From contig JAXMAF010000023.1 of assembly GCA_046350555.1 (NCBI GenBank), forward strand, positions 1-64,000: DNA of 64,000 bases, written 5' to 3'. The translations under genes were made by a program, and so were the position numbers. This stretch comes from JAXMAF01 sp046350555. GTDB lineage: Bacteria; Planctomycetota; Phycisphaerae; Phycisphaerales; SM1A02. Positions 18,751 to 26,228 of the stretch are shown in pieces. The notes below the pieces were generated by a model. That model was given only the letters and a program-made list of their open reading frames with translations, was not told the DNA's origin and ran no database searches. Position 1 is the stretch's first letter. Every line of letters begins with the position of its first letter.

Positions 18751-20301
18751 TCACGTTCCGCGCTTGACGCTGCCCAGGTCCACGCTCACGCCACCGTGCC
18801 GGTAGAAGTCGACGTTGAGCGTGTCGCGGTCGATGAAGGTGAAGACGAGCGCGTTGGCCCGCGTGTTGTCCGCGTAGAGCATGTCGCCCTGCGCCGGCGC
18901 GGCGTACTGGGCGTTGTTCACCTTCGTGGCGTGCAGATGGAAGTGGAAGAGTCCCGTGTAGGCGGCGTCGAGCATGTCCTGCGGCGCCTCGAACCGTTCG
19001 TCGTTGCCGCGCACGCGGGCCGCGAACTCGACCAGCTCGAAGCGGCCCTGCGCGTCGAGGCGGATGACGCCGCCGAACTCGGTCGTCGTGTCGCGAAGGT
19101 CGCGGTCGGCGTAGTCGAAGAGGTGCGCGACGACCTGCGGCACCGCGAGCGCATCGAGGGCCAGCGTCATCGCCGCGAGGTCTCCCCAGGCGAGCTCCTT
19201 CCGCCACTCGGCGAGCTGCTGCCTGTAGACGCCCGACCAACCCTGGAAGTCGATCGTGTGCACCTTGCCCGCGCCCGGTGCGCGCAGGCGGGCCTCGAGG
19301 TCGGCGTAGATCGCGTCGTCGGGGGCGGTGAGCAGCTCCGGGCGATGCTGCGCGGCGGCGACCACCGTGGCGAGGTCGCGAACCTCGAGCTGCCCTCGGC
19401 GACCGGACGGAAGCTTGGCGAGCGCCGTGCGCGCCTCATCCCAGAACGCCCGCCGGGACGGCTCGCGCAGCTTGCGCACCCAGAGGATCTCCTCGCGATT
19501 GCGCGGGAAGACGCCCAGCTCGGTGGCCGCCGCGCGCATGTCGTTGAGGAAGCCGTCATCGGGCTTGATCGACGCGTCGGCGAGCAGGGCGACGAGCTTG
19601 TCGCGCTGCCCGGTCCGCAAGAGCATCTCCCAGCAGCGCGTCCGCAGGTTCTGGCTGGCGACGGCGTCGGACTCGACGAGCGTCTGGAAGAGGAAGTCCG
19701 GCAGCTTCTCCTTGCCGTAGAGCTTCTCGAGGGCGATCCGCTCCGGCCGATCCTCGTCCTTGTCCTTCCAGCCGGGCCGCGGCTCGGCCCACGCCCGGAC
19801 GAGCGTCGGCCCGTACTGCGTCCAGCCGCGTTCGGCGATGATCTCGCAAAGCCGCGTCCGCCATTCCAAGGCGTCCATTCGCGGCAGCTGCACCTCGATC
19901 GTGCGCTGCAACGCGTCGGGATCGTTCTTGGCGAGCCGGTCGAGGGCCATCGTCCGCACCGGAACGGTGTAGCCGGGAACGTGGATCATCCGTCGCAGCG
20001 CCTGCGTGTACGCGGCGTCGTGCGGCGACTTGTCGAGGATCTCCATCGCCGTCGCGTACTGCTTGGGCGTCGACTCGGTGCTTTGCAGGGTGAGCACCGG
20101 ATCGGCGCTGGGCGGTCCCGACTTGGAGGTCGAATCGCACGCTGCCGGCACCAGGTTCGCGGTCATCGCCGCGCTCAGGACCGCCATCCGCAGTGCGGCG
20201 CGGAGCGGTCGCAGATGGGTGATCGCCCCGGCCACCGACGGGCGCGTCGGCCGCGCGCGAGCGTCGTCAAGCACCTGAGCGAAGTCGTGTCGGATGGACA
20301 T
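18751..20301 (-). CDS. Lipoprotein of unknown function, about 516 aa
   Basis: Starting at ATG 20301 (MSIRHDFAQVLDDARARP) the protein has a hydrophobic segment and lipobox-like LVPAAC at about residue 61, followed by a Ser/Lys/Pro linker. The body is helical with repeated Leu/Arg pairs (ALRRMIHVPGYTVPVRTMALDRLAKND, TLVRAWAEP) reminiscent of HEAT-like repeats. The C-terminal third is strand-rich (YADNTRANALVFTFIDRDTLNVDFY). I do not recognise the family. It is placed directly before the M48 protease and may present substrates to it or share its envelope role; that is inference. A TACGAT box ends six bases before the ATG. Confidence 0.65.
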   Translation of the reverse strand: MSIRHDFAQVLDDARARPTRPSVAGAITHLRPLRAALRMAVLSAAMTANLVPAACDSTSKSGPPSADPVLTLQSTESTPKQYATAMEILDKSPHDAAYTQALRRMIHVPGYTVPVRTMALDRLAKNDPDALQRTIEVQLPRMDALEWRTRLCEIIAERGWTQYGPTLVRAWAEPRPGWKDKDEDRPERIALEKLYGKEKLPDFLFQTLVESDAVASQNLRTRCWEMLLRTGQRDKLVALLADASIKPDDGFLNDMRAAATELGVFPRNREEILWVRKLREPSRRAFWDEARTALAKLPSGRRGQLEVRDLATVVAAAQHRPELLTAPDDAIYADLEARLRAPGAGKVHTIDFQGWSGVYRQQLAEWRKELAWGDLAAMTLALDALAVPQVVAHLFDYADRDLRDTTTEFGGVIRLDAQGRFELVEFAARVRGNDERFEAPQDMLDAAYTGLFHFHLHATKVNNAQYAAPAQGDMLYADNTRANALVFTFIDRDTLNVDFYRHGGVSVDLGSVKRGT

Positions 20302-20307
20302 TCGCGG

Positions 20308-20313
20308 ATCGTA
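20308..20313 (-). promoter_or_regulatory. -10 box for leaderless transcription of the lipoprotein gene
   Basis: TACGAT on the minus strand is separated by exactly six bases from the ATG at 20301. The same TACGAT plus six bases precedes the kinase gene at 57416. Confidence 0.55.
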
Positions 20314-20489
20314 TGGTGCAGCGCCGCCGCGACGCGGTCGCAGCGCTCCTACCATCGTCCTCTCGGCCTCCGAGCCCGGCGAACCAGGCGCATCCATCGG
20401 TTGGCAGGGTGTTTCGGAGCCTGCGTTCGGACCTTCGTTTCGGCGCCTGGTTCCGGGATCGTCGATCCTCGACGAACGACGTCAACCGC

Positions 20490-20855
20490 ATGGAGCACGC
20501 GATGGCGAAGACCGAAGCAGCAGTCGAGGCCAGCACCAATCGCGCGACGGGCGGACAGCCGCCTGCCGCGCCCGACTGCCTGCATGCCCAGACCGTGCAT
20601 GCCCAGACTCTGCATGCCCAGAGCCTGCATGCCCAAGTCCGCCGGATCATCGACCTCATTCGTCCCGCGGTGCAATCCGATGGCGGCGACCTTGAGCTGG
20701 TCGACGTCTCGGAAGACGGGACGGTCCGCGTTCGATTCCACGGCGCGTGCGTCGGCTGCCCCTCAAGCACCATGACCCTCCAGGCGGGGATCGAGCGGAG
20801 TCTCCGAGACCGGATCCCCGCGGTGTCGCGAGTCGAAGCCGTTGGGCTTGTTTGA
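20490..20855 (+). CDS. NifU C-terminal (Nfu) domain iron-sulfur scaffold protein
   Basis: Nfu-type proteins hold a transient 4Fe-4S cluster and deliver it to target enzymes. The C-terminal 70 residues match the domain: VRRIIDLIRPAVQSDGGDLELVDV followed by the CxxC cluster site GACVGCPSSTMTLQAGIERSLR. Start chosen at ATG 20490 (MEHAMAKTEAAV); the frame is open further upstream without protein-like sequence. An unusual linker of four HAQ repeats (LHAQTVHAQTLHAQSLHAQ) precedes the domain and is encoded by a 15-bp tandem repeat. It is divergent from the lipoprotein gene on its left. Confidence 0.85.
   Translation: MEHAMAKTEAAVEASTNRATGGQPPAAPDCLHAQTVHAQTLHAQSLHAQVRRIIDLIRPAVQSDGGDLELVDVSEDGTVRVRFHGACVGCPSSTMTLQAGIERSLRDRIPAVSRVEAVGLV
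20580..20639 (+). repeat. 15-bp tandem repeat, four units, inside the Nfu gene
   Basis: Units of the type CTGCATGCCCAGACC at 20580, 20595, 20610 and 20625 encode (L/V)HAQ(T/S/V). The period is a multiple of three, so unit number can change without breaking the frame. Confidence 0.85.
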
Positions 20856-21296
20856 GCGCTCCGGGCTTGTTTGAGCGCTCCGTTCGGCCCTCTGGGCCGA
20901 CACTCGCTTTCGTACGCCGCGCCGGGCAGAGCCCGGCGGGCTGTGCGGGCGCGGGTGCCGTGCGACGCGGGCTTGGGGCTGTTCGAGCGCTCCGTTCGGC
21001 CCTCGGGGCCGACACTCGCTTTCGTACGCCGCGCCCGGGCAGAGCCCGGCGGGCTGTGCGGCGCGGGTGCCGTGCGACGCGGGCTTGGGGCTGTTCGAGC
21101 GGCTCCGTTCGGCCCTCTGGGCCGACACTCGCTTTCGTACGCCGCGCCGGGCAGAGCCCGGCGGGCTGAGCGGACGCGGGCGCCGTGCGACGCGGGCTTG
21201 GGGCCGTCGAGCGCTCGTTTCGGCCCTCTGGGCCGACACTCGCTCTCGTACGCCGCGCCGGGCTGAGCCCGGCGGGCTGTGCGGGCGAGATCGCTG
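20846..21296. repeat. Tandem array of about 112-bp units carrying two hairpins each
   Basis: Four units are aligned by the hairpin TCGGCCCTCTGGGCCGA, which starts at 20884, 20996 (one base changed), 21109 and 21220, giving periods of 112, 113 and 111. Each unit also has a second perfect hairpin, GCCGGGCAGAGCCCGGC (first at 20921; in the last unit the loop is TGA). Just before the array a 19-bp piece (GGGCTTGTTTGAGCGCTCC) occurs twice. Units differ by single-base indels, so the array is not maintained as coding sequence. It lies downstream of the Nfu gene and upstream of the csrA promoter. Confidence 0.85.
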
Positions 21297-21415
21297 CGCC
21301 ACGACGCCCATCGACACAACGCCTTGTCGAACATGGAGTTACAAGTGAACGTGGCGGCCAGGCCGTGCATCTTTCTCGCAACCGCCGGGATTTTGCCGAT
21401 GGACAGCCCAAGCCC

Positions 21416-21444
21416 TTGGGTGGCGACAGCGTGTCGGCTACCCT
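21416..21444 (+). promoter_or_regulatory. Predicted csrA promoter
   Basis: TTGGGT (21416-21421) and TACCCT (21439-21444) are separated by 17 bases, giving a start near 21451 and a leader of about 85 bases. The leader contains several GGA triplets, including in the Shine-Dalgarno sequence AGGAGG (21523-21528). Confidence 0.45.
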
Positions 21445-21536
21445 GACGTCAAGTGGGTGAACGGGCGGAAGGGACGGAGCGCGGCGCTTTCGCGCTTCGG
21501 AGACCTTCCATCGCCACGCGGCAGGAGGCCAACGAC

Positions 21537-21773
21537 ATGCTGGTGATCACGCGACGCGAAGGTGAAGAGGTCGTCATCGGCAACCCGGCGGCACCCCTTG
21601 GTATCGTCCGCATCGCCCAGATCCGGGGCGACCGCGTACGCATCGCCTTCGAATTCCCGCGCGAGATCGACGTGCATCGCCGCGAGGTGGCCGAGCAGAT
21701 CGTCAATGCCGAACAGAACGGTTCGCCGGTCGCAGGCACGATTCGTCCCGCCGCTGGCGGCGAGACGACGTAA
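21537..21773 (+). CDS. csrA: Carbon storage regulator CsrA
   Basis: CsrA is a small dimeric RNA-binding protein that recognises ANGGA in hairpin loops and blocks or protects mRNAs; in many bacteria it binds the flagellin and glycogen mRNAs. The 78-aa product starts at ATG 21537, eight bases after AGGAGG, with the canonical MLVITRREGEEVVIG, then RIAQIRGDRVRIAFEFPREIDVHRREV (RNA-binding edge including the conserved Arg of strand 5 region). The tail VAGTIRPAAGGETT is about 15 residues longer than in E. coli. The gene is monocistronic, ended by a perfect hairpin at 21812. No flagellar genes or fliW are in the window. The Shine-Dalgarno GGAGG is itself a potential CsrA site, so autoregulation is plausible. 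Confidence 0.95.
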   Translation: MLVITRREGEEVVIGNPAAPLGIVRIAQIRGDRVRIAFEFPREIDVHRREVAEQIVNAEQNGSPVAGTIRPAAGGETT

Positions 21774-21811
21774 CGGTCATTCCACGGTTGAATTGATCAC
21801 CCGACAAACGA

Positions 21812-21844
21812 CCAAGAGGGAAGCGCTCCGCGCTTCCCTCTTGG
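21812..21844. terminator. Perfect 15-bp hairpin, probable bidirectional terminator
   Basis: CCAAGAGGGAAGCGC and its exact complement flank a three-base loop (TCC on plus, GGA on minus). On the plus strand CCTTGTTTG follows, on the minus strand TCGTTTGTC. It would end csrA from the left and the candidate RNA from the right. Confidence 0.8.
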
Positions 21845-22138
21845 CCTTGTTTGCAAACTGGGGACGTTGACCGGGCGTCCATGCCCGGTCGATACGGCGT
21901 CATCCACCCGGTGTTCGGGTCCGCCGGCGCCCGATGGGTCGACCCACGAGCGAAGGCCATCCATGGCCGTCCGGCATACCGCCGTACCTTGGGCACTGGG
22001 CGTCCTTGCCCAGCCGTCCCCGCCCGCCCGTCCCGCGCCATCCGTGCGCGGTCGTCGGGCCCCAACATCCATCCTTCATCGCGAGACGGTCCGATGCGGG
22101 CGCGTCCGTGCGCCGTGGCGATCCGTCGAGGTTTCTTG
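21812..22138 (-). ncRNA. Candidate CsrA-sequestering small RNA (CsrB/RsmZ-like architecture)
   Basis: Read on the minus strand, this 327-base gap between mraZ and csrA contains sixteen GGA triplets by my count. Hairpins with GGA in the loop: GGCGC/GCGCC with loop ACGGAC (22099-22114); CCGCGC/GCGCGG with loop ACGGATG (22033-22051); CTGGGC/GCCCAG with loop AAGGAC (21996-22013); GGCC/GGCC with loop ATGGAT (21955-21968); GACCGGGC/GCCCGGTC with loop ATGGAC (21869-21890); and the terminal 15-bp hairpin with loop GGA (21812-21844). Additional GGA motifs lie between hairpins (AAGGATGGATG). All loops fit the CsrA consensus ANGGA. No protein-like frame is present. I see no clear promoter; it could start near 22138, just inside the mobile repeat, or be processed from the mraZ transcript. 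Confidence 0.6.
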
Positions 22139-22141
22139 TCA

Positions 22142-22243
22142 TGCGCGTCCCAGTCGATTCTCGCGCCCCGTCCAACCCGATTCCGCCGTGAGACGCCGCT
22201 GTGGGCAAGGGGTCGAACGCATGGAGGTCTCCTGGAATCCGTG
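22142..22243 (+). mobile_element. TGA-targeted miniature repeat, copy 2 (102 bp)
   Basis: Same family as at 10288. It is flanked by TCA on both sides (22139-22141 and 22244-22246), which is TGA on the minus strand. It lies between the mraZ stop and the candidate RNA. Confidence 0.8.
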
Positions 22244-22266
22244 TCAATGGGCGTCGATCGCCGTCA

Positions 22267-22749
22267 TCAGTTGGCGTGGCGATTCGCCGCCCGGGCCGCG
22301 CTCTGTCGCGCCCGCGCCGCCGAACGCCAGACGTCGGTGGCCAGATCGGGATCCACGTGCTCCTTCTGCTTCCAGACCTCCGCGTCGATCAGCTCGAGGG
22401 AGTCCCCCGCACCAAGAATCACGACGTTGCCCGAGAGTCGGAAGACCTTGAGCAGTCGTTCCGGAAGTCGCACTCGTCCGGCCGAGTCCACCTCCAACCG
22501 CGCCGATTGCCGATACATGAGCGTCCGCCACTGCGCGATCTCCGGATCGATCAATGCGTCCTTCGAGAAGGGGGCGAGCATCTCGTCGAACGTTCGGCTC
22601 GGCCAGAGCGTCAACAGGCCATTCGGTCCCGGTCCGGCGACCCATCCCTCCCCATGAACCGCCGGATCGACCTGGGCTCGAACGTCGGCTGGGATGGCCA
22701 GCCGGTTCTTCGCGTCGATCGCGTGCTCGTAGGTGCTGAGGAAGTGCAC
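22267..22749 (-). CDS. mraZ: Transcriptional regulator MraZ
   Basis: MraZ is an AbrB/SpoVT-type DNA-binding protein that regulates its own promoter and, in most bacteria, the division and cell wall (dcw) genes. The 160-aa product begins FLSTYEHAIDAKNRLAIPADVR and contains the duplicated AbrB-like half ARLEVDSAGRVRLPERLLKVF, both characteristic. The start is a GTG at 22749. Unusually, no mraW/ftsL/ftsI genes follow: downstream come a mobile repeat, the candidate CsrA-binding RNA and csrA on the other strand, so mraZ is detached from the dcw cluster. Upstream are two arrays that look like its operators (22806-22841 and 22891-22925). Confidence 0.92.
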   Translation of the reverse strand: MHFLSTYEHAIDAKNRLAIPADVRAQVDPAVHGEGWVAGPGPNGLLTLWPSRTFDEMLAPFSKDALIDPEIAQWRTLMYRQSARLEVDSAGRVRLPERLLKVFRLSGNVVILGAGDSLELIDAEVWKQKEHVDPDLATDVWRSAARARQSAARAANRHAN

Positions 22750-22805
22750 GGAGGATCTCGTTCATGGAATCCTGCCCGTCGAAGCCAACCTGCCGAGGCC
22801 TGACC

Positions 22806-22841
22806 GTTCGACCCGTTTGACCCGTTTGACCCGTTTGACCC
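22806..22841 (-). promoter_or_regulatory. 9-bp tandem repeat upstream of mraZ (GGGTCAAAC on minus)
   Basis: Four consecutive 9-bp units, GTTCGACCC then three GTTTGACCC, read on the minus strand as GGGTCAAAC. GGGT at a fixed helical spacing resembles an MraZ-type box, but the period is 9 rather than 10. It is about 60 bases upstream of the GTG start. Confidence 0.45.
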
Positions 22842-22890
22842 CTTCATGGGGCAAGCGCCATCACGGGCGATCGGATACAGGGGACGATAC

Positions 22891-22925
22891 CCCACTTTCC
22901 CCCACAAGGCAACACTTTACCCCAC
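22891..22925 (-). promoter_or_regulatory. Candidate MraZ operator (GTGGG direct repeats, 10-bp period)
   Basis: CCCAC occurs at 22891, 22901 and 22921, with AACAC at 22911, so on the minus strand GTGGG recurs every 10 bases, with one degenerate unit. MraZ of E. coli binds TGGGN direct repeats separated by five bases, which is this arrangement. It lies about 140-175 bases upstream of the mraZ GTG. A perfect 9-bp inverted repeat (CCACCGAAA / TTTCGGTGG, 22922-22947) abuts its outer edge. The rest of the 466-base gap 22750-23215 shows no gene. Confidence 0.6.
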
Positions 22926-23215
22926 CGAAACTGCAAACTTTCGGTGGCGTCGGCTCTTTGCCGGTCCATGCAACGTCGCAACTGACGCTCTTCGAAGAAG
23001 TTACGGGGCGTCGCCGGCGGGGTGGAGAGCCCGAAATCGGGCTGGAAATCGAGAAAAACCGGCCCTGCGACCCTTCGGCCCTGAACCGGACCTCGTCGAA
23101 ACGCGGATTGCGCCCAAGGAGAGCGACCGACTTGCCGCGTCGTGCCACGGATCGGCGTGCGGGTGGATCGGCTTGCGAGGGAGAGCTCGAGGGAACGTTG
23201 GCTGGAGAATCCGCA

Positions 23216-23782
23216 ATGGACCGTCTTGGCAACCGACTCGTCTCCGGCACGAGCGAAGTGCTCGCACGCATCCCCAACGGCGCCTTCGTCCTGACCGCCG
23301 CCCACGAGGAGTGCCGCAGCGGCTCGCTCGTCCGATGGGTGCAACAGTGCGCGGACGAACCGGCGATGGTGGTGGTGGCCATGCGGAAGGGACAACCGAT
23401 CGAACCGCTCATCCGCGACAGCCGGGCGTTCTGCCTGAACCAGCTCGACTCCGAGGAGATCTTCCTCCGCAAGAAGTTCGAGGCGGCGCATCCCCACGGG
23501 GAGGATCCGTTCATCTCGCTCGCGGTGACGACGGCGCCAAGCGGTTCGCCGGTCCTGCTTCGCGCGGCGCACTACATCGACTGCGAACTGATGCGGCACC
23601 TGGACATCGAGTCGGACTTCGAGGTCTACATCGGGCTCGTCAAGGAGGCGCGGCCGCTGCGCGAGACCGGCGACGCGGTCCGGCGCGTCGAGTACGCGAC
23701 GCGCCGCGGGTCGGCCGCCGGCCACGCCCCGCGCAACGTCCACGGCAACGGCGGCCACGCGGCGCTCAAGCGGCCCGCGTGA
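23216..23782 (+). CDS. Flavin reductase-like FMN-binding split-barrel protein
   Basis: The 188-aa product fits the flavin reductase-like (split barrel) family, which binds FMN and either reduces free flavin or acts as an electron carrier. Typical parts: the N-terminal VLARIPNGAFVLTAAHEE, the flavin-contact region WVQQCADEPAMVVVAMRKGQPIEPLIRDSRAFCLNQLD, and the Gly/Glu-containing strand VYIGLVKEARPL near the C-terminus. Start ATG 23216, with GGAG about ten bases upstream; the longer open frame upstream is not protein-like. The final 30 residues are Gly/His-rich. It lies 38 bases before the amidohydrolase gene on the same strand. Confidence 0.75.
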   Translation: MDRLGNRLVSGTSEVLARIPNGAFVLTAAHEECRSGSLVRWVQQCADEPAMVVVAMRKGQPIEPLIRDSRAFCLNQLDSEEIFLRKKFEAAHPHGEDPFISLAVTTAPSGSPVLLRAAHYIDCELMRHLDIESDFEVYIGLVKEARPLRETGDAVRRVEYATRRGSAAGHAPRNVHGNGGHAALKRPA

Positions 23783-23820
23783 ACTCGGCGGGCGCCGCGT
23801 GGCTGCGTAACGTCCTCGCG

Positions 23821-24930
23821 ATGACGACCTCCGCGCAGCCGAAGAACTCGTCCAACCTGCTGGACCTCGACTACGCCGCGGAGGCGGGGCGCTTCGCGCG
23901 CCTCCCCTATCCGATCATCGACGTCCATACGCACATCAACGGACCGAGGGCCGCGGCGATCTACGCCAACGCCGCAGCGCTCCACGGCGTGGGGATGACG
24001 TACTCGATGACCGGGCTCGAGCAGCTCGACCGGATCCGCGAGGTGATGCCTGGGCGCATCCGCTTCATCGCCATGCCGGACTTCATGTCGAAGGACCGTC
24101 GCGATGCCTTCGGCGAAGGATTCCTCCGGCGCCTCGATGGATACCACGCCAAGGGTGTTCGCATCGTGAAGTTCTGGGCCGCGCCGCGCGGCATCGACCT
24201 CGGCGCGCAGGCCGGCGACCCGGGCCTCCTTCGGCTCGACTCGCCGCACCGCATCGCCGCGATGGAGCTCGCGGCGTCGCTGGGGATGGTCTTCATGGCG
24301 CACATCGCCGATCCCGACACGTGGTTCGCCACGAAGTACAGCAACCGGGACGTCTACGGAAGCAAGCGTTCCCACTACGACCCGCTCGAGCGCCTGCTCG
24401 ACCGATTCGATCGGCCGTGGATCGTCGCCCACCTGGGCGGCTGGCCGGAGGACCTCGCGTTCCTCGACGGCCTTCTCGGGCGGCACCCGAGGCTGCACCT
24501 GGACTGCTCCGCGTGCAAGTGGATGGTGCGGGAGCTCTCGCGGCACTCGACCGCGGACGTGGTCGGCTTCCTCCGGCGCTGGTCGGGGCGGATCCTCTTC
24601 GGATCGGACATCGTGACGGCCGACGATCACCTCGACGTCGCCGAGAACAAGACGGAGATGGCCGCGAAGAGCAACAGCGCCAGCGAGGCGTTCGACCTCT
24701 ACGCCAGCCGCTACTGGGCCTATCGAACGATGTTCGAGACCGACTACGACGGCCCGTCGCCGATCGCCGATCCTGACCTGGCCATGGTCGATCCGGCGCG
24801 CTTCGGCCCGATGGACGCGCCGCGCCTGCGCAGCCACAGGCTTCCGCCGGACGTGCTCAGGTCGCTCTACCACGACGCGGCGGCGGCGCTGCTCGATCCC
24901 CTGCACGAGCCGGCGCGCGGCGCGGCGTGA
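23821..24930 (+). CDS. Amidohydrolase-fold metal-dependent hydrolase
   Basis: A TIM-barrel amidohydrolase of the amidohydro-2 (decarboxylase/hydrolase) type, 369 aa. It has the N-terminal metal motif IIDVHTHINGP (HxH), a conserved central His in VFMAHIADPDTW and another in WIVAHLGGWPEDL, and the C-terminal Asp in ILFGSDIVTADDH. These are the expected zinc ligands and catalytic Asp. Start ATG 23821 (MTTSAQPKNSSNLLDLDYAAE); TAACGT lies seven bases upstream. Substrate cannot be inferred. It ends 31 bases before the convergent glycosyltransferase gene. Confidence 0.8.
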   Translation: MTTSAQPKNSSNLLDLDYAAEAGRFARLPYPIIDVHTHINGPRAAAIYANAAALHGVGMTYSMTGLEQLDRIREVMPGRIRFIAMPDFMSKDRRDAFGEGFLRRLDGYHAKGVRIVKFWAAPRGIDLGAQAGDPGLLRLDSPHRIAAMELAASLGMVFMAHIADPDTWFATKYSNRDVYGSKRSHYDPLERLLDRFDRPWIVAHLGGWPEDLAFLDGLLGRHPRLHLDCSACKWMVRELSRHSTADVVGFLRRWSGRILFGSDIVTADDHLDVAENKTEMAAKSNSASEAFDLYASRYWAYRTMFETDYDGPSPIADPDLAMVDPARFGPMDAPRLRSHRLPPDVLRSLYHDAAAALLDPLHEPARGAA

Positions 24931-24961
24931 CCGCTCCCGTGGCGAGGCCGCGACGAAACGA

Positions 24962-26086
24962 TCACACGATCCCGCGATACGCCGCGCGAGCGCCCCTGAC
25001 CAATTCGCCGGCGGTGAAACGGTCGATCGCCGACGCGCGAGCCTGCGTGCCAAGCCGCTGGCGCCGATGGGGATCGTCGATCAACCGGACGATCTCGCTC
25101 GCCGCGGCGGCATGGTCCCCGCGCGGCACGAGCACGCCGGTGCGACCGTCCTCGACGATGGCCCGCGAGCCGTCCGTCCGCTCCGCCACCGTGGGCACCG
25201 CGGCCAGCGCGAGCCAGGCGATCGCCAGCGCGCTCACGTCGCCGCCGTCGGCGGACCGATCGGCGCCGCAGCAGAGGCCCGCATCGAGCGCGGCGGCGAC
25301 GCGCCACGGCGCGCCGATGGACTCCTCCAGCGTGATGTGCCGTCGCAGGTCGAGCCCTTCGCTCCAGCGGAGCGTTCGCGCGGCGCCGAGCGCCGCCGGG
25401 TGGATCACGACGTGGGCCGGCCGTCCCGCGAGGCGCGCCAGCGCCAGGACGTCGACGGCGGTGCGGGCGGAGGTCCGCTCGACCGCGTCACCGATCAATC
25501 CAACGACGAAGGCATCGGAACCGATCCTCCATCGACGCCGCATATCGAGACGGGCCGAGCCGAGATTGCGCGGCAGCAGCGCGGCGTCCACCGCCGCCGG
25601 AAGCGCACGCTGCGCGTCGAGCGCCATCTCCTCGGCGCGGTTCGATGCGGCCGCCAGCGACGGCCCGCCCGACGTCCGAGGGACGCGTCGTCCCGCCCGT
25701 TGCATGATCGCGGCGCCATCCGCGAACTCGATCCGGCTCGACGGAAGCGCCGACGCGACATCCGCGTCGGCCGCAAGCGCCGCGGCCCGTCCGGTCCATG
25801 CGTGGATCAGGTCCACGGGCCCGGTGGACTCGATCGCGTGGACGACCCGCCGCAGCGCCGCGCGGGCCAGGTCGGACCGGCCGGCCGGGATCGGGATGTT
25901 GCCTCGCGACGCGACACCACAGTGCCTCGCGAGCTCCGCGTGCGAGCGTGTTCCGAGGACGACCGCGTCGTGGTCGAGTTCCTGAACCCCGGCCACGACC
26001 GCCGCAGCCAGGTGAAGCGAGCACGGGCCGCCGCCGGCGGAGCCGGGATCCAGCAGGTGAAGAACGCGCAGTCCGTCGATGGCCAT
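24962..26086 (-). CDS. Glycosyltransferase, GT-B fold (family 4-like)
   Basis: The 374-aa product begins MAIDGLRVLHLLDPGSAGGGPCSLHLAAA, a Gly-rich acceptor-side loop typical of GT-B glycosyltransferases. The C-terminal domain has the nucleotide-sugar region VGLIGDAVERTSARTAVDVLALARL, and AVPTVAERTDGSRAIVEDGRTGVLVPRGDHAAAA, which is the usual E(x)7E neighbourhood of family 4, ending with DRFTAGELVRGARAAY. It probably adds a sugar to a surface polysaccharide or lipid; donor and acceptor are unknown. It is alone on its strand, convergent with the amidohydrolase. Confidence 0.72.
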   Translation of the reverse strand: MAIDGLRVLHLLDPGSAGGGPCSLHLAAAVVAGVQELDHDAVVLGTRSHAELARHCGVASRGNIPIPAGRSDLARAALRRVVHAIESTGPVDLIHAWTGRAAALAADADVASALPSSRIEFADGAAIMQRAGRRVPRTSGGPSLAAASNRAEEMALDAQRALPAAVDAALLPRNLGSARLDMRRRWRIGSDAFVVGLIGDAVERTSARTAVDVLALARLAGRPAHVVIHPAALGAARTLRWSEGLDLRRHITLEESIGAPWRVAAALDAGLCCGADRSADGGDVSALAIAWLALAAVPTVAERTDGSRAIVEDGRTGVLVPRGDHAAAASEIVRLIDDPHRRQRLGTQARASAIDRFTAGELVRGARAAYRGIV

Positions 26087-26228
26087 TGAATTCGCGGCGC
26101 AGGCTTGGTCTCGGCGCGTCCGATGACGAGTCGCTGCGGCCCGGGTGGCGGCGCCACGGCGATCCGATCCATCGATGGCCCGCCGGCGTCGCGCCCCCGT
26201 CGCGGCGAGCGGTCGCGGTCCGTCTCCG

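Noticed and set aside
20846..21296. CRISPR array
   Set aside because: Units are 112 bp and similar along their whole length; there is no repeat/unique-spacer alternation and no cas gene in the window.
20267..21411. Overlapping frames on the minus strand through the 112-bp array (repeated PARRTKASVGPEGRTERS-type peptides)
   Set aside because: The repetition is that of the DNA array; single-base indels between units move it from frame to frame, and no start or ribosome site is present.
21900..22247. 115-codon frame on the minus strand across the candidate RNA
   Set aside because: It begins inside the mobile repeat and has no protein-like composition; the hairpin pattern explains the region better.
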